Shown here piece after piece: positions 9,901 through 19,580 of a DNA stretch of 64,000 nt. Numbering within the stretch: the stretch's first letter is position 1; each line of letters starts with the position of its first letter. A program made the translations under genes and the position numbers. Source of the stretch: Yponomeuta sedellus. Lineage: Eukaryota > Arthropoda > Insecta > Lepidoptera > Yponomeutidae. The notes below the pieces were generated by a model. The model was not told the DNA's origin and did not search any database. It worked only from the letters and a program-made list of their open reading frames with translations. Where the stretch lies: the NCBI GenBank assembly GCA_934045075.1, contig OW203740.1, positions 18,737,878 through 18,801,877 on the forward strand. Direction: 5' to 3'.

Positions 9901-11347
9901 ACAGTAACTGTACGAATTTCAAGTCTCAATTATTTTATTTTTACTAACTAGGTGAAGCTTATAGCAACTATCGATCATTGGTATATAGAAACGTATATTA
10001 TTATTAAAAGAATAGGATGTCAGTTTTATTCGTTCTGAAACACACTGAAGAAAGAGACGTCTTTCTTTAAGCTATAAAAAAACGTATTACAGGCAAAAAT
10101 CTTCTTCTTTGAAAAATTTTTGTTACCACGAGGAAGCTGTAAAAATATACAGGTTTCCCGAAGCACACAGTCAACAACATTCGCAGGCCCCTACCGTCAT
10201 TCTTTCCCATACATGTTAATACGCCGTTTCAGTGCAGATTTGCATCGCCAAAGTCCCTTATTACCTACCCAGCAAGGGTCAGGATTCCGCGACTTAAGTG
10301 CACGAGCATTTGGGTATTAGTAAGAAGGGTATAGAAGTCAATAGGCTATAAAAGCAAGCAACTGTCCGAGCCGACTTTATGACGTACGGTGCCGCTTATG
10401 AAACCGCGAACTTGTTAAATACTATACTTTTGTGGTCAAGATTAAGCGGCCAGTAAACTTTGGTGAGTCGTACAGTAAGGATTATATCACCAGTGAAACA
10501 TTCCTACTGTTTTTATGGTTAATTTACAACATCAACTGAGCCGTGAAAAGATTACTACGCAGTGGTCTAAATAATAGATTTAAACAAATAAATGGCTGGT
10601 ATCCTCTAATGTCATCGTGTAGGTGTCAATCAGTTGACCTGGACCCATTAAACCCGATTAATTTAATATTTATTGTACTAGGCATACCAACAGAAAACAT
10701 ACAGAACACAGTAAAAAAATGCAACAAGACGATAAATTCAAGTCTATGTACACCACTTATAGGTAAGCTCAGCATTTATATAAATATAAAACGAGTTGAG
10801 GTTACAAAGATGATAACTAAAAAAAGCTATATAATGGGCGTAAAATAAAACAATTTATCTCTCCTTTACGATCCTATGAAAGTTTATAAATTTCCTAGGT
10901 AATTTATAAACTTGCGGATTGTGTTATCTTCCGGTGACATATATATATACAAATATATAACTAAAACAAAACTATGTGTGAGCATCGCGAGTCATTAAGA
11001 AATACTTTTAAAAAGTTTCCTACAAGTTCTCATTTGTCGTAGCCACGTCGTAAACCTAAAGCCACGGATGTAGGAACGCGATTAATTCGTTTATTTCAAG
11101 CATAGTAATTGGTTGTAATGTTTACAGACATGCTGGAGTGGGACGCCCTGATTTTTACGAAGCCACGGTCTTCTGTTCATAGAAGTTTGATTTAAAAGGC
11201 TATTTCGTCGTCGGTAGCAGTTGAAGCCTGATTAATATTAAATAGTAAATTGTTTACCCAGGCAGAAACAACTATTTTTAAGGTTTCTTTGAATCAAGAG
11301 CGGAGTGAAGGATTCCAAAGTAGAATCCCGAGTGCAGATGGGGAATT
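9901..11347. other. long unassigned region
   Basis: About 1.45 kb of ordinary AT-rich DNA with a short (AT) run near 10940. An open frame of 101 codons at 10543-10848 has no motif. No repeat shared with the rest of the window, so this is one of the few candidates for unique DNA. Confidence 0.45.
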
Positions 11348-11416
11348 CGTCTCCCATTTTTAGCGTCTCCCATTCGTCTCCCATTTTTAGCGTCTTTGTC
11401 TCCCATTTTTAGCGTC
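11348..11416 (+). repeat. short minisatellite
   Basis: TCTCCCATTTTTAGCGTC occurs three times with spacers of 3-7 bp. Confidence 0.9.
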
Positions 11417-11935
11417 CGATACAGTGTTCGTACAAGTATGTAGATAGAATACTGTCATACTCACTACTTGGGGACGCACATTTTCATAAAAATACTCAAT
11501 ACTTAATAATTTGATGCATTCCACAAGTATATGCAGATGACAAAACTAAAGACATGGATCTTTGGCACGCAACATTATAAATAATAGAAGGCTTTTATAA
11601 TATAGCAAATTCCGAATTTGAGTATGTTAACAATTACGAACAAAGACGGAGGAATCCATTTCGCGTGTCTTTTATTTGTTTACAAACGTATTATTATGTT
11701 GGCTCGCGCACGATTTCTTTATTATACTGCCAGTTATTTCTTTATACAATATTCGTAATTTTACTCTTTGGAAATTACAAATTTTGCTAGAAATATGCAC
11801 ATTCCAAATTCAAATGACTTATCATCAGTAGGGATCAAATAGCAATTTTAGCTTCTTGTTTACGAGAACAAAACTAGCCTGTTTCAAATAGATGTGATAG
11901 GAACTTGCAAACATTAATGTTTGTAAGGCGTGATG
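11417..11935. other. unassigned AT-rich stretch
   Basis: No repeat, RNA or coding signal seen. Confidence 0.45.
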
Positions 11936-12296
11936 TTGCGCTCATTGCCTAGTAGAACCGAGTGATTGGAACCAATTACTAAGGTTAAGCAACAACAGGC
12001 GCGGTTAGGTGCTGGATGGGTGACCATCCCATGACTACCGCTGGTGGCATTTTTTCCGAGCGCTTCCGTGTTTAGCAACGCACGTTAAGCCGTTGGTGCT
12101 GGTTGGCACGTGATGGCAGTTGTAAAGCCATGCCAGAGCCCTTATGGGCGGCTTGAAAACTTCTGACAGTAAAGACCGCCACTGTCTTTCAATCCTCGAT
12201 GGACCCGGACTTGGCCCCCGTGGTGGAGTATGGCCTCTGCGATGCAGCAAGAGACCCGTGCCCCAGCAGTGGCGACATACAAGGGTTGATATCGAT
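11936..12296 (+). mobile_element. SINE-5S, full length with complete 5S-like head
   Basis: Best-preserved 5S-like head: GTTAAGCAAC (11984-11993), GGCGCGGTTAGG, GGATGGGTGACC (12014-12025), then a T6 run. The body is AGCGCTTCCGTG ... GGCGGCTTGAAAACTTCTG, and the end is ACATACAAGGGTTGATATCGAT. No clean TSD was found by eye. Confidence 0.8.
11984..12055 (+). promoter_or_regulatory. 5S-type internal control region plus T6 run
   Basis: The two strongest matches to animal 5S rRNA are its A box (GTTAAGCAAC) and C box (GGATGGGTGACC). These are the sites used by TFIIIA/TFIIIC, and the spacing between them is as in 5S rRNA. The T6 at 12050-12055 sits where the 5S terminator would be, inside the SINE. 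Whether Pol III reads through is unknown. Confidence 0.7.
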
Positions 12297-12728
12297 ACTG
12301 GAATGTCGCAACTTTTCACATTCAAAACGCGCGAGTAGCGTTGTTGTACTATCCAGGCAGGTCTGTAGACACCATCTCATCTTATTACTATTTTAAATGC
12401 GAGTATTAGCGTTTGCATGAATGGATTTTTATAATTTAGTTACACTAAAACAGCCGAATGGATGTGTATGAAATTTAGTACTGATATATCACCCAGTAAA
12501 TCACTAGTGAAGCCTGGTCAGCCAGGGTGATAAGACCACACCCTACAAACCACAAGGCTTGTGGGAGGCCAAGCAAGTCCCAGAGAGGGATGTATGTGGT
12601 AATCATTATAATATAAAAAAGAGGCTCATATTAATAATAATATATTGTATAGTACTTGCTATAATAGTCTGGACTCCTGAAATAATAGATGTCTGAAAAA
12701 CATACAAATTAAAATTTCCACGCAGCAG
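12297..12728. other. unassigned
   Basis: Contains a C/A-rich block at 12490-12600 (GCCTGGTCAGCCAGGGTG can form a small hairpin). No second copy seen. Confidence 0.4.
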
Positions 12729-12812
12729 ATGTCCCCACTGCTGGGGCACGGGCCCCTTCAGAAGTATGAAGAGACCCGTGCCCCAGCAGTGGGGACATAC
12801 AAAGGGTTGACA
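12729..12812. mobile_element. SINE-5S 3'-end inverted pair
   Basis: 24-bp perfect arms at 12729-12752 and 12775-12798 consist of the SINE-5S end block (CCCCACTGCTGGGGCACGGG), followed by CAAAGGGTTGAC. Two family ends lie head to head with a 22-bp centre. Confidence 0.8.
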
Positions 12813-12959
12813 CCTTAAATATATAGATATATATTTGGATGTTTGCCATGCAACTCAGATTTCTCTGCCGTTCTTGACAGCCGCGATGATTCCGCCACAT
12901 TGCCATTGTATTTTTTTTACTTAAGTGCAATAAACGTATTATTAATAATAATAATGATT
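12813..12959. other. spacer
   Basis: AT-rich; nothing recognised. Confidence 0.4.
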
Positions 12960-13530
12960 ATGCTTATAACTGTATCTAACTTTAAGGCGTGAGACACATA
13001 GGAAGGATATGCGGGGTCCTTTAAATTTAATTGCACACATTTATAATAGACTAGCTGACCCCAATTATTTTCATAAATACCAAATATACACAAAAAAATC
13101 GTAAAAATCCGTGAAACAAACGGTTTTACGTACGTACATAACCTCACGCCTGTATCCCAGAGGGGTAGGCAGAGACCAGGCGCTGCGACTTGCCACGATC
13201 TTGACCTTCGCTTTATCAACGTTCATAAGTCGTTGCATGCACGCACGTTGCTTCCGGGTACTTTTTATCTTCCCCTTTACTAATACATCCCCTATTTGGT
13301 CGATGTGTGTCCGACTTACCAATTGGTAAGGGACGTCCAATTGGTGTGCACGCACGCCGGTTCCGGGTACTTTGTATCTTCCCCTTTACTATTACATCCC
13401 CTATTTGGTCGATGTATGTCCGCCTGGGACGTCCAATACCAGCCCTTCCACTCACATTCGCAATATATATTTCTTTAGTCAATCTTTCTTCCTTCATCCT
13501 CTCCACATGTTCAAACCAACGCAACATTCC
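12960..13530 (-). pseudogene. LINE ORF2 C-terminus with internal tandem duplication
   Basis: From 13527 downward the - strand reads WFEHVERMKEERLTKEIY, then GRPRRTYIDQIGDVIVKG, and in another frame QRACMQRLMNVDKAKVKIV. This is the standard tail of a LINE reverse transcriptase widespread in Lepidoptera. A stretch of roughly 110 bp around IDQIGDVxVKGK is duplicated (about 13240-13310 and 13355-13425), causing the frame change. Relatives are at 41121 and 53185. Confidence 0.7.
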
Positions 13531-13732
13531 TTTCTCAATAAATTCTAGTCACTACATCCTCTTTCAGTCCACAACGTTCTCTAATCAGACTTTTTCGTAT
13601 CCTGTAATTCAAAGTAACACTACACATACTCCGAACGGTTACACATGCGAACAAACGGTTTTAGGATGGCTTTTACGAAGGTGATCGATATTGATATCAA
13701 TCAACAGCACGACACGAGATATTTATATATTA
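13531..13732. other. spacer, nothing recognised
   Basis: No motif seen beyond short AT-rich palindromes. Confidence 0.35.
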
Positions 13733-13913
13733 CTAGCTGACCCAGCGAACAGCGTACCGCCTGACAGTCGATTCTTTAATTTTTTCCCTCCGTAAGAACC
13801 ATCCTCGTACTTCAAGGAATATCCAAAAAAAAAGAACTAGCGAAATCGGTTCAGCTGCTCTCGGGATTTGCGCTTACCAACACATTCAGCGATTCATTTT
13901 TATATTATAGAGA
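13733..13913 (-). mobile_element. non-autonomous Helitron
   Basis: Read on the - strand it begins TCTCTATAATATAAAAATGA and ends GCTGGGTCAGCTAG, followed by T. This gives the Helitron 5'-TC and CTAG-3' ends inserted between A and T. It is a close relative, in opposite orientation, of 27497-27682. No Rep/Hel coding remains. Confidence 0.75.
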
Positions 13914-13919
13914 TTATTT

Positions 13920-14135
13920 GACGACCTCTGTGGCGTAGCGGTAGCGCGTCTGCCTACCACACAAAAGGTCCCTGGTTCGAATCCCGGCTAAGAACAAAAA
14001 AAAAGCCCATTTCTTGGATGATTACATGTTTGTGATATGGTTGTTTCTGGTTCCCACGACACATGGTATCCTAGTGTGGGGCCAGAAGCAATGTATGTAA
14101 ATGTTATGTTATTATGTTATGTTATTATTATTATA
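13920..14135 (+). mobile_element. SINE-G copy
   Basis: The tRNA-like head GTGGCGTAGCGGTAGCGC (box A) and GGTTCGAATCC (box B) resembles tRNA-Gly, and in related copies the loop reads CTACCAT (anticodon ACC). The body shares TGGTTCCCACGACAC and ends in a (GTTAT)n tail. It directly abuts the Helitron. Confidence 0.8.
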
Positions 14136-14156
14136 ATACTTTATTGCACACGAAAC

Positions 14157-14698
14157 ATTAAAAAGGATCACCATGATTAAGCTCTGCGAATCGGAGCGAA
14201 CCTGGTCGGACTGTTCCGATATAAGAACAGCCGTAAGTAGATTCGGACTAAAAGTCTACAATCGTTAACGTTATCAACCCTCGTATGTCCCCACTGCTGG
14301 GGCACGGGTCTCTTCCTGCATCGCAGGAAGGTTAGGCCATACTCCACCACGGGGGCCAAGTCCGGGTTGGTGAAGGATTGTAAGACAGTGGCGGGCCTTA
14401 CTGTCAGAAGTTATCAAGCCGCCCATAAGGCCTCTGACATGGCTTAACGACTGCCATTATATGACAGCCGGCATCAACGGCTTAACGTACCTTGCGAAGC
14501 ACGGAAGCGCTCGGAAAAATGCCACTAGCGGTAGTCACGGGACGCTCACCCATCCCGTACCTGACCGCGCCTGTTGTTGCTTAACCAAGTGATTGATTCC
14601 AATCACTCGGTTCGCCTAGGCCACAAGCGCTTCACAAAGGCCACAAAGTCTACAATGTGTTGTGCTTACGAAAGTTTTAGTTCAAAAATTAAAAAGGA
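14157..14698 (+). mobile_element. FBR, 5'-truncated, with SINE-5S nested inside
   Basis: An 11-bp TSD ATTAAAAAGGA at 14157-14167 and 14688-14698 flanks an FBR that starts in the internal arm (CCATGATTAAGCTCTGCG) and ends TTTTAGTTCAAAA. Loss of the 5' part with an A-rich 3' end is the signature of target-primed reverse transcription. It is interrupted at 14251-14656. Confidence 0.8.
14251..14656 (-). mobile_element. SINE-5S, full length, 12-bp TSD
   Basis: AAAGTCTACAAT at 14251-14262 and 14645-14656 duplicates FBR sequence. The 382-bp insert is the reverse complement of SINE-5S with a complete 5S-like head (right side) and CGTTAACGTTAT tail (left side). It proves that SINE-5S was mobile after this FBR inserted. 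Confidence 0.88.
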
Positions 14699-15113
14699 CA
14701 TTACATAAGAAATAACATGTCCAAAGGCGAGCTTATCTCTGTTAGAGATTTCTTCCAGGAAACCTTGGAGAGTAGAATGATATTTATATATTATTATAAG
14801 ATTGATAATAAGATTGTTCTGAGGACCCGTCGCTGGCAGACTAGACGCCCAGTCGCTGCGGGCGAGTCTTCAAAACTTACTTCATACTTAGCCAGTAGCC
14901 GCCGAGCAGACGATCGCTCGACACGCGGTTGTTAGCATTAGAGGAGGAATCTGTGTACATTGCGCGTCCAAATTGGCTCAATCCCGCTCTCGAGAGCAAG
15001 GAATCATGACCATTGGCGAAATCGTTAATCGGGCACGGAGGGATAACGCGTGTCTGTAGTATCAACGATTTAACCATTTTGAAGCAAAAATATAAATTTA
15101 TTTTTTATACAAG
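14699..15113. other. unassigned
   Basis: Mixed-composition DNA with an open frame of 72 codons (14717-14935) lacking motifs. No repeat recognised. Confidence 0.4.
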
Positions 15114-15444
15114 CTTGTCGAATATTAGAAACCTATTTAGAGGCGAAAATTCCACCCATGCCGGGATACGAACCCGCGACCTCTGGTTATCCGTGCCAGC
15201 GCTCTTTCCAACTGAGCCAATCAGTGAAATTTCGAACCTCTTTACAATATTCTCTGTATTACGTACAGGCAGCGACATCTGGCTGAAGTAATTTGCATTA
15301 CTTGCAGCCTCGAGTACCTGATTTGCAGTTAGGTTTTACATCGGAATGATATCATGATTATATTATTTTTAATGCACTAACCCGTGCTAAAGACAATTTT
15401 AAAAACCTATTTAGAGGCTAAAAATTCCACCCTTGACGAATATT
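15114..15444 (-). mobile_element. SINE-A, permuted unit with 13-bp TSD
   Basis: CTTG[T/A]CGAATATT at 15114-15126 and 15432-15444 (one mismatch) bounds 305 bp. Read on the - strand it starts GGGTGGAATTTTTAGCCTC, runs tail, body, tRNA-like module, and ends in GGGTGGAATTTTCGCCTC and part of the tail again. The module has lost about 20 bp before box A. The roughly 30-bp terminal direct repeat makes this a circularly permuted unit. Confidence 0.8.
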
Positions 15445-15918
15445 GTTTCACCATTTCCAATAAAGGTTATTAAAGAAACGGAATAAAGGTTTTGCTCCAT
15501 TTCAAACACACCTTGTATATTTTTTTAAAGTACAAGCTTGTAATACAGTACACATGTTTATAATAAGCATCCTTATCTTTACGTTTAAAAGCGATGTACC
15601 TACATACGAATTTAGGCTTTATACCTTTCGCTGTAGGGCACTGACCTTTTCTGAAAGAGAGAAGGGGCTTCATTAATACGCGTGCCCACTGTGGATCGGC
15701 AATTTCAAGCGCTGAGGTATATCAACACTTCAGACATTCAGATTTCCTTAAGATGTTTTTCTTCATTGTAAGTGAGTGACAAGGCTATTAGTAATCACAA
15801 TAATGCTATTAGTAATCACGACCAATTGTTTACATATTTATTTCACTTGTGTGCTAGTATTCATTAGTGAGATATCAAAGAGGTAACTACCTTATTACCT
15901 AAAACTTTTTTTATACAG
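15445..15918. repeat. spacer with Rep2 fragment
   Basis: 15658-15790 carries Rep2 (GCGTGCCCACTGTGGATCGGC, AATTTCAAGCGCTGAGGTAT). The remainder is unassigned. Confidence 0.45.
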
Positions 15919-16680
15919 CCCACACAGTTGCTAGCTCATCGACCTTAACGCAAAGAAAATGGCCGATCAACTGTCTACTCTACACCCCTCACTTCTCGTC
16001 CTTCACACCCCAAGCAATGTACAGCCACCCACCCGAAAGGCTCCGCTGAAAAGTAAAAGCGTCAGCGAGCACGCCATCTTGCGGGGGCCGGGGGTAAGTA
16101 ATAAATTTCCAAGTTCAGTTTCAGTTAATATAATATGCCACCTTTGTTAACACGCTGCGCTGGAGCGCTGCAGCCAAATATTGGTGTTGCTCCGAACTTT
16201 CGGCTCGTCGGAGGGATGGGCGTCTCCGAACTGATGTCTGTGTTAAGATATAATAAGAAAAACTTTCAAAGCAAATATGCCTTTAAGGTAAAACTTAGAG
16301 GGTATTTGTTATGTATCCATAACCTTTCTACCTAAACCTAAACCTTTCTTTTCCAGCATAAGATGCTACTCCTTCTATGTATATCCTTCTCTTATATAAC
16401 TCGAGATTGCTTCATTATATTGTGTTGTATAGTATTACTATTGCATTGCATTACATTGCATTGCAAGCTTAAAATGAAGTCGAAGTCTCTCGCAGCATTG
16501 ACTTTGAATTTACAAAGCTCCTTTGGTGAGGACCAGAAAAGAGCAGCCCTAAGAGCGATGCGACTTTGGAAATATGCGACCGTAACGTCTGCTGTGAAAA
16601 TGCATTACGTACGCCGCGTTGCCTCCACTGCTACAGGGTGGATATACAGGGTGTCTCAGAGAGATCGCAGGAAATTTTAA
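15919..16680 (+). other. weak two-exon gene candidate
   Basis: An acceptor (T-rich, ends CAG at 15916-15918), an ATG at 15959 in context AAAATGG, a donor GTAAGT at 16094 and a second acceptor (CTTTCTTTTCCAG, ends 16356) join 45 and 107 codons in frame, to a stop at 16678-16680. The first peptide begins MADQLSTLHPSLLVLHTPSN. The second is Leu/Cys-rich, then Lys/Arg-rich, and ends in a GGGTGTCTCAG repeat-like motif. No domain recognised. Chance agreement is quite possible. Confidence 0.2.
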
Positions 16681-16715
16681 CTTTACTAATAATAGTCTAC
16701 TATTATTAGTAAAGT
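16680..16715. repeat. perfect 16-bp hairpin
   Basis: ACTTTACTAATAATAG, a TCTA loop, then its exact reverse complement. Confidence 0.9.
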
Positions 16716-17335
16716 CCAAAGCTTTCCGTTAATTTGAAAGGTTTAATTCGTCTATTTCCTGGAAGTCTCTAACAATTATAAGTTGCGTTAAGCAATTGTT
16801 AATATTAAACTGATGATGCGTTTGAAATGTTTAATACAAGACTAATTGGTATATGCAATTTTTAACTTCAATTACTAAATAATCAATATTGTTGACTTTA
16901 TCTAAAATGATTTACCTATTTTGGAACGTAACTTCATAATTAATCTTTGTAATTTTTGTTGAGGGTAGGAAACTAACAGTGCTTTCAAAAAGACGCCTAT
17001 CACCTCAGTCCTGTAAAAGGCACGGCACCTGTAAAAGTGCCGAAACGTCAGAAAATTGTAAAAATATAATAAACGAGTGAAATCCGTGTAAAAACAGTTT
17101 TAATTATGTAATTATCCAGATGATCCAACCCGGATTTAAAGAAAGGACAGATGTACAGGCGTACAAACGTGTCTCAAGACAAAGGTATATAACCAATGTG
17201 TGTTATCAGTGATGACTTATGGATGTGAGACCTGGTCCTGGGGCCTAACACTTACATAATTTGTCAATGGAATGATATAATCACGACAATGGTTGTTCGT
17301 TTTTTCCTGGTGTATGTACAATAAAGAATATTCTT
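16716..17335. other. mostly unassigned; old LINE-like end
   Basis: 17050-17105 (TAATAAACGAG then AATCCGTGTAAAAACAGTTT) resembles the arms of the hairpin at 46877-46984. Otherwise AT-rich and unassigned. Confidence 0.4.
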
Positions 17336-17560
17336 ATCTTTAAAAAATTCACCCATGCCGGGATTCGAACCCGCGACCTCCGGCTATCCGTGCCAGCGCT
17401 CTTTCCAACTGAGCTAATGGGCGACTCACCGGCATCAGTGAAATTTCGAACCTCTACAACATTATCTGTATTACGTACAGGCAGCGACATCTGGCTGAAG
17501 TAATTTGCATCACTTGCAGCCCCGAGTACCTACTTTGCAGTAAGGTTTTACTCTTATCTT
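17336..17560 (-). mobile_element. SINE-A copy
   Basis: Reverse complement with an intact tRNA-like module (GGATTCGAACCC, CCAACTGAGCTAATGG), then body to AGTACCTACTTTGCAG. The tail is truncated to a few bases after the module. Confidence 0.8.
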
Positions 17561-17999
17561 ATTTGCCTCAATTTGATAATGATAATGATAATGCTTTATT
17601 CATACACAAGACACACATTAAACATTTGTATGAAATTAATACTAAACACAAAAAAAAGAAAACTCATACACCAAACACATTAAAATATTTGGGTGAAATT
17701 AAGATTTACACCCAATTTTGATTTAAATCCACTTGCCTCAAGAAACATGCAATTCTCGATCAAAATTCTCAATCAGTAATCAATTTGGTAGTCTTAAAAG
17801 CAATAGCAGTACATTGTCATTCCAGGAGTGTAACTCGCGCAGATTAAATAGGCATCTTACGCGAAAAAGAGAGATTCGCGCGAGGCGCCGCCGAGCTAAG
17901 TAGCCCGGGTTATGCCATTGCAATGCGATTGTTTACTAGACTACCGATAGTGTGAATTAAACGACCACTACCGGACTAATATGACTCTATTGAACAACT
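17561..17999. repeat. LINE tail and Rep8 arm
   Basis: 17570-17600 is a reversed LINE-like tail (GATAATGATAATGATAATG then CTTTATT). 17790-17960 matches the Rep8 arm at 9.7 kb. The rest is AT-rich. Confidence 0.5.
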
Positions 18000-18375
18000 A
18001 TGTATTTTAGAAACTCACCCCCATGGTCGCTGATTATGCGCTTCAAAAGAAGGCTTAAGGATGCCCAACGTGCCATGGCGAGAGCTTGTTACGAGTTGTA
18101 TGGAATCAGGCGATACTTTGCGGAAATCCATAATAACATTAAAATGTAACAGTCTAAACACGAGGCATCCTCAGGCTCACAAGTGTACTTGCACTTGTAG
18201 GCCTGAGTATGCCTCGTGTTAGAGGCCAAACGCGTAGCGTATTTTCTCACACAAGTATTGGTGTCGGTGGTGGTGTGTTCGTGTCTTACTTCTGCTTGAA
18301 AAAACCTAACCGCATGGTGCTTGTGGGGGTTTTGGTGGGATTTAGCAAAGTAATTTTCACACTTTAATGTTATGT
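18000..18375. repeat. Rep3 copy 2 with hairpin
   Basis: Contains GAATCAGGCGATACTTTGCG and a hairpin near 18160-18220 built from CACGAGGCATCCTCAGGC and GCCTGAGTATGCCTCGTG. It then continues TTAGAGGCCAAACGCG, the reverse complement of the corresponding part of copy 1. Confidence 0.6.
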
Positions 18376-18469
18376 TAGGAGTTTCACTGGGTGATCGAAT
18401 AAGTAATTGTATTTAAATACCTATATGACACTCTTATTCTGTTTTAGTGCATAAAAATAATTAAGTACA
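18376..18469. other. spacer
   Basis: Nothing recognised. Confidence 0.35.
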
Positions 18470-18993
18470 ATTTTTAGGGTTCCGTACCTCAAAAGGAAAA
18501 AACGGAACCCTTATAGGATCACTTTGTTGTCCGTCTGTCCGTCCGTCCGTCTGTCAAGACCCTTTTTCTCAGGAACGCGTGGAGGTATGAAGCTGAAATT
18601 TATATCAATTACTCAGGTCTACTGTCCCTTGAAGCTGTGAAAAAATCAAACTTCTAAGCCAACGCAATCAAAAGATACAGCCGTTTATGCCGCAAATTTT
18701 CGACACTTGCAAGGGAATCAAAACCTACAGGGTGCTTCCCGTGAACTCAGAATCTAGAAATTTGGTACGAAGCAACGTCTTATAGCATAGATAAAGGAAA
18801 AATTACGAAAACCATAAATTTTTAGTTACATCTCATAATATATATTTTTTTAATAATTTTAAACTTACTACCCATTTCCTCATAAACGCGTAGAGGTATT
18901 AAATTGAAATTCATACCAAATACTCAGGTCTATAATACAGGTTTGTACGGAACCCTCGGTGCGCGAGTCTGACTCGCACTTGGCCGGTTTTTT
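18470..18993. repeat. Rep9: common lepidopteran interspersed repeat
   Basis: Begins TTTTTAGGGTTCCGTACCTC, has an embedded CTGTCCGTCCGTCCGTCTG, and ends CGAGTCTGACTCGCACTTGG then CCGGTTTTTTT. I know this layout from many lepidopteran genomes. An internal partial duplication of the CATAAACGCGTAGAGGTA region is present. Non-coding. Confidence 0.75.
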
Positions 18994-19129
18994 TCCAATA
19001 CGTAAGCTACTTATGTATAAAATTGCAGTGCCCTTACAGGGCTCATGTTGCGCACTATTATACCTATATGTTTAGACCTATTCTGTACCACATGAAGCAA
19101 TAAACAAACTTGAACTACTGCACCTACAC
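18994..19129 (+). repeat. LINE 3' tail
   Basis: GCAGTGCCCTTACAGGGCTC followed by GCAATAAACAAACTTGAACT resembles the LINE tail at 24385-24490, which shares GTAGTGCCCTTACAGGG. Confidence 0.5.
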
Positions 19130-19576
19130 TTGAACTATTGCACTGACGCAAATCAACTGCTTACCTTACAAAAAAAATGCATAAGAGTTCTTGCTAATGT
19201 TGACTCCAGAACAAGTTGCAAACCCTACTTCAAAGAATATAAAATACTCACGCTGACATCAATTTACATTTTGGAATTGTGCATGTTTGTAAGGAGTAAC
19301 CCAAGCTTGTTTCCGCACCACACGCGCCCAACAGGCTTAAGACCTCAGGCTCGGCTAGCTACGGTCACATCTAAATTAGAACTAGTAAACTCTGGCCCTC
19401 TTACAATGGCGGCTAAAATCTATAATAAACTGCCAGAAAATATAAAAGATATAAAGAAATTACATATTTTTAAAGCTAAGATTACGCAATATTTAATAAA
19501 TAACAGCTATTATACAATAAATGAGTATTTTAATAATAAGTTAAATGAATCAGCTTCGGTTCGCATAGTACCCTAG
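19130..19576 (+). pseudogene. LINE ORF2 C-terminal fragment
   Basis: An open frame with no ATG start. LLTLQKKCIRVLANVDSRTS, CKPYFKEYKILTLTSIYI and AAKIYNKLPENIKDI align in order with the C-terminus of the decayed LINE at 32.4 kb (CKPYFKEHHILTLPSLYI, SAIYNKLPSALRE). It is therefore the last ~145 residues of a CR1/Jockey-group reverse transcriptase, without the catalytic domain. The stop lies 4 nt before the ORF1 start of the next LINE. Confidence 0.75.
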
Positions 19577-19580
19577 TACA

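Noticed and set aside
11936..12060. functional 5S rRNA gene
   Set aside because: Only the internal control region is conserved; the rest of the molecule diverges and it is joined to a SINE body.
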